Part shown: piece by piece, positions 59,221 to 64,000 of the stretch
Position numbering within the stretch: the first letter of the stretch is position 1
Layout: each line of letters starts with the position of its first letter
Made by a program: the position numbers and the translations under genes
NCBI RefSeq assembly: GCF_033954455.1
Contig: NZ_CP121473.1
Coordinates: 1,302,001-1,366,000 of the forward strand
Source: Thiorhodovibrio litoralis
GTDB taxonomy: Bacteria; Pseudomonadota; Gammaproteobacteria; Chromatiales; Chromatiaceae
Reading direction: 5' to 3'
DNA length: 64,000 nucleotides
Notes under the pieces: generated by a model
Told to the model about the DNA's origin: nothing
What the model saw: the letters and a program-made list of their open reading frames with translations, nothing else
Database searches by the model: none

Positions 59221-60822
59221 TCAACACCCCCAGACGCGGATCGTTCGCGACCCCTGGTGTTCCTCGCGCCGCCACAGTCGCTGCTCCCAGCTGAGCGCGG
59301 CATCGCGGTGGAAGATCACCAGATGCGCCTCCTCGGCACCGGTTTTGTCGGCATAGTCGGCGGTTTGCGCCAGACTCTCGGGCAACAGACTCTTAAGCGT
59401 GCGCCCGGCGTGCAGGAGTTTCAGCTCAATGACCACGCGCTGCACCGGGCCGAAAAAGCCCTGCGCCTCATTGAGGGGCCACTCCAAAAACAAGTCCGTG
59501 CGCCGTCGCCCCAGGGCATATTCCCGGCTCAGGCGCCCACCGCCGTTGAGAATGCGCTGCAAAAACGCCTGGATCAGCAACTGGGGACCGGCCTCGCGGT
59601 AGTCGAAGCGCTCCACCCAGCTCTCGCCGTTTTCGCGAAAAAACTGCTGAAAGGCGGCCAGCAGCTTGTCCATGTCGAGGCGATGCTGCGGGTTCAGGTA
59701 CCAGACGGATTTCTGGATCATGGTGTCTTGCGTCACCGCCGTGAGTTCGCGGGGGATAATCTCCTGATAAATGCGATTGCTCAGGTGAATATCAGGTTTT
59801 CGTGTGATCAATCCCAAATCGGCGACATATTGCAGATCATCCTCAGACATTTGTAGCTCGGTCTGCTCGGTGGACAGCAACGCCGCGACCACTTGGCGCA
59901 CCCGAGGCTCTTTGAGCTTGTCGGTGAGCTGATCGAGATGGGTGGCGCGCGAGAGAATCAGCCGCTCGCGCCCGGCGTGGTAGTCTTCCAGCACGATGGG
60001 GCGGCTACGATCACGCGCCGCACGGTTTTCCCAGGTCACTTCATACCCGAGAGCATTGACCAGCCAGGGCTGGCCGTGGGTGTCCAGCCACAGCTGCGAA
60101 AAAATCTCCGGTGCAAAGGTCTGGCCGGTGGCTTCGGTGTGCTGCTGCCACAGTGCGCGCGTCTCATCCTCGGTAAAATTTCCCATGCGTAGTGACTTGG
60201 CTTTGATATTGAATGCACTGCCGCCGGTAATGATCTCCTGATCCGCCGTGCGCATCCGATAGTCGCGCACATCGCGCACGCCGCAGAGGATGATGCTGTG
60301 TGGAAAAGCCGCGGGGCGCTGGTTGTAACCGGCGCGAATCTGGCGCAGCAGCGAGATCAGGGTATCGCCGATCAGCGCATCGACCTCATCAAGCAACAGC
60401 ACTACCGGCTTGGGCGAGATCTGCGCCCAGTGCTCGAGCATGGCGGTGAGCTGATCCTGGGCAACGACGCCGCGCCCCTCGCCGGCAAGCCAAGTTTTGA
60501 TGCGGGCATCGGCCAGATGAATCTCAATCGCCCGTGCAATGGCGCTGCACACCGCTGGAATGCCTTGCGTGGCATCCCCGCGCGCGGCCTGGGCGCCCTC
60601 GATATTGGCATAGGCACAGGCAAACTGACTCTCGCGGTTCAGGTCCGCCATGATCGCCAGCAGGGTGCTGGTCTTGCCGGTCTGACGCGGCGCGTGGAGG
60701 ACGAAGTAGCGTTCGGAGCGAATCAGATGTGCGATTTCTTCCCAATCGATCCGGTGCAGAGGCGGGAGGTTGTAGTGGTTCTCGGGCTTGATTGGCCCGG
60801 AGGTGTTGAAAAACTTATTCAT
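59221..60822 (-). CDS. AAA-like ATPase with C-terminal nuclease-like (PD-(D/E)XK-type) domain
   Basis: A 533-residue protein. The ATPase part has Walker A APRQTGKTS (44-52) and Walker B LLLDEVD (near 142-148). The C-terminal ~110 residues have a PD-(D/E)XK-like pattern: Asp443 in RTDLFLEW and Glu466-x-Lys468 in VVIELKLLHAG, so a nuclease fold is likely but untested. Such AAA-like proteins are often multicopy in purple sulfur bacteria and related genomes; their role (possibly mobile or defence-related) is unknown. It sits alone in a region of gene remnants, beside a broken copy of itself. Confidence 0.8.
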   Translation of the reverse strand: MNKFFNTSGPIKPENHYNLPPLHRIDWEEIAHLIRSERYFVLHAPRQTGKTSTLLAIMADLNRESQFACAYANIEGAQAARGDATQGIPAVCSAIARAIEIHLADARIKTWLAGEGRGVVAQDQLTAMLEHWAQISPKPVVLLLDEVDALIGDTLISLLRQIRAGYNQRPAAFPHSIILCGVRDVRDYRMRTADQEIITGGSAFNIKAKSLRMGNFTEDETRALWQQHTEATGQTFAPEIFSQLWLDTHGQPWLVNALGYEVTWENRAARDRSRPIVLEDYHAGRERLILSRATHLDQLTDKLKEPRVRQVVAALLSTEQTELQMSEDDLQYVADLGLITRKPDIHLSNRIYQEIIPRELTAVTQDTMIQKSVWYLNPQHRLDMDKLLAAFQQFFRENGESWVERFDYREAGPQLLIQAFLQRILNGGGRLSREYALGRRRTDLFLEWPLNEAQGFFGPVQRVVIELKLLHAGRTLKSLLPESLAQTADYADKTGAEEAHLVIFHRDAALSWEQRLWRREEHQGSRTIRVWGC

Positions 60823-60963
60823 CGCAACGCCTTGGCTGTTGGGTTTCTGCGACTGATTCTTGAATCATACACCGCAATCGGCATGAAGATCCGCGCCCGC
60901 CGTGTCACAAAAATGCGCATTCCCGGACAACCGATCAGGGACGATCCGGCCTGATGTGGAAGC

Positions 60964-61175
60964 TCAGTTCACGACAGCGCCAATCCGGCGGATCGCCAAG
61001 AACATCGGCAGGGGCTTAGGACGGTCGCCGAGGGTACCTTGGAATCGCCTCCAGCGGTCGAAAGCCCAGCTTGCGATAGAAGGAAATCGCGGTCGCTTTA
61101 GCGTCCACCACCAAGCCAACACAGCCGAAGCGACCCCGCAACTGAAGCCCCGTCTCAAGGGTCTTGTGTTTATCA
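60964..61175 (-). pseudogene. Remnant of a GNAT acetyltransferase gene
   Basis: Read right to left, residues GCVGLVVDAKATAISFYRKLGFRPL match the end of the GNAT fold (VdAk...A..FY.k.GF). The frame then runs to a stop near 61016, while an adjacent frame continues as PKPLPMFLAIRRIGAVVN to a stop at 60964, resembling the LFLP-type C-terminus of TacT-like GNAT toxins. The acetyl-CoA loop and N-terminus are missing, so it is a truncated and frameshifted remnant. Confidence 0.65.
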
Positions 61176-61271
61176 GGTCGCCGCTCCATCTCTCGAAGTC
61201 TGCGCGCGCTCGCGTGCCGGACGGGTGCCCAATGCGGGGCGCTCGCCACTGAGAAATGGCGGAGAACACTC

Positions 61272-61841
61272 ATGAAACACCTGTTGGTGCTGATGTTGGC
61301 GATTGGAGGTGGACTGATGGCAATTGATACCATGGCGACGGAAGCGGATACAGCGGAGCAGGCTTGCGCGCCGGCGCTGGACTTCGAGATGCGACGTCTG
61401 GCAAGCGATGAGACGGTGCGCCTGTGCGATGACTATCAGGGCAAGGTGGTGCTGATGGTCAATACGGCCAGCAAATGCGGCTTCACCGGGCAGTACGAGG
61501 GCTTGGAAGCGCTTTATGACAAGTACGGCGAGCGCGGCCTGGTGGTGCTCGGCTTTCCGTCGAACGACTTCGCCAACCAGGAACCTGGCAGCGAGGAAAA
61601 GATCCAGGAGTTCTGCCGCCTGACCTACTCGGTGGAGTTTCCGATGTTTGAGAAATCCCACGTCAAGAAGGGCAAGGCTAGTCCGCTGTTTCAGTATCTG
61701 GCCGAGCAGACGGGGGTGTATCCCAAGTGGAATTTCTACAAGTACCTGATCAACCGCGACGGCCAGGTTGTCGAGGTTTTCTCCAGCATGACAAACCCAA
61801 AGAGCGGCAAGATGGTCAAGAAGATTGAGAGCTTGCTGTGA
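61272..61841 (+). CDS. Periplasmic glutathione peroxidase
   Basis: Thiol peroxidase that reduces hydroperoxides. The ATG at 61272 follows GGAGAAC and begins a signal peptide (MKHLLVLMLAIGGGLMAIDTMAT). It has 189 residues. The active-site Cys is in NTASKCGFTGQYEGLEALY, with the Gln/Trp/Asn partners in LGFPSNDFANQEPGSEE and YPKWNFYKYLINRDGQVVEVFSS. The signal peptide points to a periplasmic enzyme, where reduction may come from thioredoxin-like proteins rather than glutathione (inferred). The flanks are gene remnants, but this gene looks intact. Confidence 0.92.
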   Translation: MKHLLVLMLAIGGGLMAIDTMATEADTAEQACAPALDFEMRRLASDETVRLCDDYQGKVVLMVNTASKCGFTGQYEGLEALYDKYGERGLVVLGFPSNDFANQEPGSEEKIQEFCRLTYSVEFPMFEKSHVKKGKASPLFQYLAEQTGVYPKWNFYKYLINRDGQVVEVFSSMTNPKSGKMVKKIESLL

Positions 61842-61920
61842 AGCGGTAGCTAGCCATTGCAGCCAGCGCGGCCGTTAAACGGACCTTGTGTTCAAGCGGG
61901 TGATGTTGGGATGTCGATCA

Positions 61921-62181
61921 TCATTCATCCGCGCCAAGCACCATGCCTGGCGTATGGCGTTCGACCCGATTGCGACCGTTGCGCTTGGCCGCGTCCATGG
62001 CCAGGTCGGCGTGTTTGAGCAGTGCGTCCAGGTCGGGACTGGTATCATCGAGCTCGACCACACCCAGGCTGATGGTCACCTGAAGTTCCTGGCCGTCATC
62101 AAGCTCGATCTGGGGGTCCTCTACCGCTGCGCGCAGGCGCTCGGCGACCTGCATCGCTTCCTCTATGCCAGTTTCGGGCAG
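61921..62181 (-). pseudogene. Remnant of a GGDEF diguanylate cyclase gene (3' end)
   Basis: On the minus strand, LPETGIEEAMQVAERLRAAVEDPQIELDDGQELQVTISLGVVEL and ALLKHADLAMDAAKRNGRNRVE form the last third of a GGDEF domain. The GG(D/E)EF motif and everything before it are absent, replaced by unrelated sequence joined to an aldehyde dehydrogenase fragment. It is unlikely to be functional. Confidence 0.8.
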
Positions 62182-62356
62182 CCCTGCCTGCTGTCCGCTC
62201 CGGTGGACTACACCCCGCGCTTTTGCTGAGGCGGTCTTCGCCATCACCGACTGGTCCCCGAAGCGGACCACGCTTGGCCCATTCCGCGAAGTCTTCAGCC
62301 AGCCGGCTTGAGGGAAAAGGGTAGCGACCTGGCTGAGGCGAGCGACGCATCCTGGC

Positions 62357-63013
62357 ACCGGCCGCTGCTGCGACCCGCCGTCCGGCGCTTTCGCTGCCGG
62401 TCAGGCTCACACCCCGGATGCGCGGATCGGCAACCAGCGCCTCGGCTTGCTCGCCCGGTATCAGCAGGGTTTGAAGCAGCCCGGCCGGCGCGCCCGCCTC
62501 ACGGAACAGCCGCTCGATTGCCAGCGCACAGCCGCAGACATTGGATGCGTGCTTCAGCAGCACCGGGTTGCCCGCCGCGATGGCCGGCACGGCGCAACGG
62601 AATACCTGCCAAAAGGGGAAGTTCCAGGGCATGATCGCCAGCCAGACCCCGAGCGGCTGAAAGGCTACCAGGCTGAGCGGCGCATCGGTTTTGATTGGCT
62701 CATCGGCAAGAAACTGGTGCGCGTGCTCGGCGTAGTAATCGCAGACCCAGGCGCATTTGTCGATCTCCGCAAGGGCTTCGGCGCGGAGCTTGCCCATCTC
62801 GGTGGTGATCAGCGTGGCCAGCTCGTCGGCTTGGGCGCGCAGTCGCTCGGCGAGCGAGACGAGCAGCCTGGTGCGCTGCTCAAGCGGTGTCTCAGCCCAA
62901 AGGCTGCTTGCGCGCTCCGCAGCCGTCATGGCTTGCTCAATCTGCGGTTCGTCGAAAGCAGCGAAGTGCTCGATGCAGGCCTCTGTATAGGGATTGATTG
63001 AGGTGATGGTCAT
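62357..63013 (-). pseudogene. 5' fragment of an aldehyde dehydrogenase gene
   Basis: From ATG 63013 the first 219 residues (MTITSINPYTEACIEHFAAF ... IMPWNFPFWQVFRCAVPAIAAGNPVLLKHASNVCGCALAIE ... VSLTGSESAGRRVAAAAG) are the N-terminal half of a succinate-semialdehyde-type aldehyde dehydrogenase. The similarity stops before the catalytic Glu and Cys regions, and the frame runs on into unrelated residues. The remainder of the gene is not in the window. Confidence 0.85.
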
Positions 63014-63119
63014 GGATGGAAATACTGACAGACTCTCGTGTTTTTTTAGAAGATACTGATTAACCAGGGTTTCCCTGCGGAATGATATCGATAAACCGGG
63101 GTAAGGTATTTATATCGCA

Positions 63120-63296
63120 GGAAACCTTTGCAGCTTTTGGAATCAGGACTATGCTGAGGCACGGGAAGAACTGCGTGGGCGCTATCCGAAACATCATTGC
63201 CCCGAGGACCCCGCTACCGCGCAGCTGGTCCCGCTCGGGCGCAAGCGAACACATCACAAGAATCCACCGGAAGAGGAGTCGATCGAAAGTGTTTAA
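63120..63296 (+). pseudogene. Remnant of the 3' end of an hrpB helicase gene
   Basis: The frame reading SFWNQDYAEAREELRGRYPKHHCPEDPATAQ matches the C-terminal tail of the ATP-dependent helicase HrpB (FW...Y.EVRKELRGRYPKHPWPEDP), followed by a basic tail and a TAA at 63294. No helicase core precedes it; upstream is the divergent aldehyde dehydrogenase fragment. Confidence 0.75.
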
Positions 63297-64000
63297 AAAC
63301 CTATTACAGAAAACACAGTTACCGGCGTCAAGCGCATCCGCAGTTGCTTTTTCTATCTACTGCGTTCTGGCTCCCGCCGCGACATTAGCCAATGACATAC
63401 CGCTCGACATCGCAGCTACAAGCAAGATAGCAATTCTCTTTCCGGTGCTTGGGCAAGGTCAGCTCAGCAGCGACATTTATGTGTATGGATGTGGTGACGA
63501 TGCGACCTGTACGGCGAAAACCCAGCTTGCGGACTACGGCCATGTCACCAATGTGCAGCGCTGGCCAAAGAACCTTGACGGTCCTGGCGGCACACCTCCA
63601 GCGGTCTGGATGTTCCCCTCGATCATCGAAAATCTGCCCCAGTACTTCGAGTTTTGGCAACAGAGCGGCAGCACCTGGCAAAGCTGCATCCTTGGCGTTA
63701 CTCCCGATGGTGGCCTGGACGACACCGTGACGACCTGCGCAGGTGTCGTTCCTACCGCCCCGCAAACGTCAAACGGCATCGCTCAATTCTCCATGGGGGC
63801 AGCCATGTTCGCGCAGGCGACCAACCAAGCCGACCCTATGCCCAGCCAGGTCAATACGCTGCCGGCTCGTGGGATCAGCTTTACCAACGCCACCTCGTCG
63901 CCAAAGGTCTGTCTGCAAACAGATAGCTCTTTCAATCACCTGAAATGCGCTGGTGGCGAAGCACACGCCATCGCGCAGACATCGAGTTACGCAATCGATT
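63289..64000 (+). CDS. Secreted protein of unknown function, cut by the window end
   Basis: From GTG 63289 the frame is open to the window end (at least 237 codons). GAGGAG (63274-63279) lies 9 bases ahead of it. The N-terminus is a signal peptide (basic FKNLLQK, then an SAVAFSIYCVLAPAATLA hydrophobic core). The mature part begins NDIPLDIAATSKIAILFPVLGQGQLSSDIYVYGCGDDATC and holds several Cys pairs, Ser/Thr-rich beta-like sequence and CLQTDSSFNHLKCAGGEAH. Not recognised. It overlaps the end of the hrpB remnant by 8 bases. Confidence 0.65.
   Translation, partial: MFKNLLQKTQLPASSASAVAFSIYCVLAPAATLANDIPLDIAATSKIAILFPVLGQGQLSSDIYVYGCGDDATCTAKTQLADYGHVTNVQRWPKNLDGPGGTPPAVWMFPSIIENLPQYFEFWQQSGSTWQSCILGVTPDGGLDDTVTTCAGVVPTAPQTSNGIAQFSMGAAMFAQATNQADPMPSQVNTLPARGISFTNATSSPKVCLQTDSSFNHLKCAGGEAHAIAQTSSYAID

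Noticed and set aside
58842-59303. 153-residue minus-strand ORF
   Set aside because: Its plus strand reads as DUF29- and ATPase-like remnants, which explain the sequence better.
63060-63257. 65-residue minus-strand ORF upstream of the last gene
   Set aside because: Antisense to the hrpB remnant, with no ribosome site and no family resemblance.

Overview
The window looks like a chromosomal segment from a GC-rich gammaproteobacterium. Protein signatures and gene order (purH/purD, dusB-fis, accB-accC, leuCDB, a type II dehydroquinase, DsbD/CutA/FxsA neighbours) fit the Chromatiales (purple sulfur bacteria and relatives). That placement is an inference, because no photosynthesis, sulfur oxidation or rRNA gene is present. 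I found no tRNA or rRNA gene, no CRISPR array and no intact insertion sequence.

Left end, 1-6500: a signalling locus. The 3' part of a Sel1-repeat gene is followed by a large Ser/Thr kinase fused to TPR-like repeats and a formylglycine-generating-enzyme (SUMF1) domain, then an FHA-EAL protein, and divergently a second FHA protein. It links Ser/Thr phosphorylation (FHA modules read phosphothreonine) with c-di-GMP turnover (EAL).

6500-19300: a long minus-strand housekeeping block. In transcription order it runs cutA, dsbD, a TlpA-like thioredoxin, aroQ, accB, accC, prmA, dusB, fis, purH, lpxA, purD. lpxA sits inside the purine genes instead of the usual lipid A cluster, and DsbD carries two N-terminal alpha domains.

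19300-53900: a core-genome mosaic. It holds fxsA, a glycosyltransferase and a Do protease, an L,D-transpeptidase lipoprotein, uvrB, a class I aminotransferase, xseA, an orphan LuxR-type response regulator, an M1-type peptidase, a ChaN-PDZ protein with trhP (yegQ), ubiA, dsbA, ygfZ, an RNase II homologue, a TolC-family protein, aroC, an MFS transporter, a DUF4912 gene with glgA, leuC-leuD-leuB, a CDP-alcohol phosphatidyltransferase and an AraC-type regulator. Several conserved enzymes carry extra linkers encoded by simple-sequence repeats. The DUF4912 gene appears frameshifted at a run of eight G.

53900-64000: accessory DNA. A very large secreted repeat protein (eight ~50-residue propeller-like repeats, Cys-rich modules, a Ca-binding-like segment, an anchor-type domain) is followed by a smaller protein with a type I secretion-like C-terminus. 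Then comes a gene graveyard around an intact AAA-ATPase/PD-(D/E)XK-like gene and a periplasmic glutathione peroxidase, with remnants of DUF29, AAA-ATPase, GNAT, GGDEF, aldehyde dehydrogenase and HrpB genes. The window ends inside a secreted protein of unknown function.

A dispersed intergenic repeat of about 40 bp occurs at least four times, and its GC-rich core recurs as a large inverted pair between dsbD and tlpA. Four tandem 14-bp units lie just upstream of accB.
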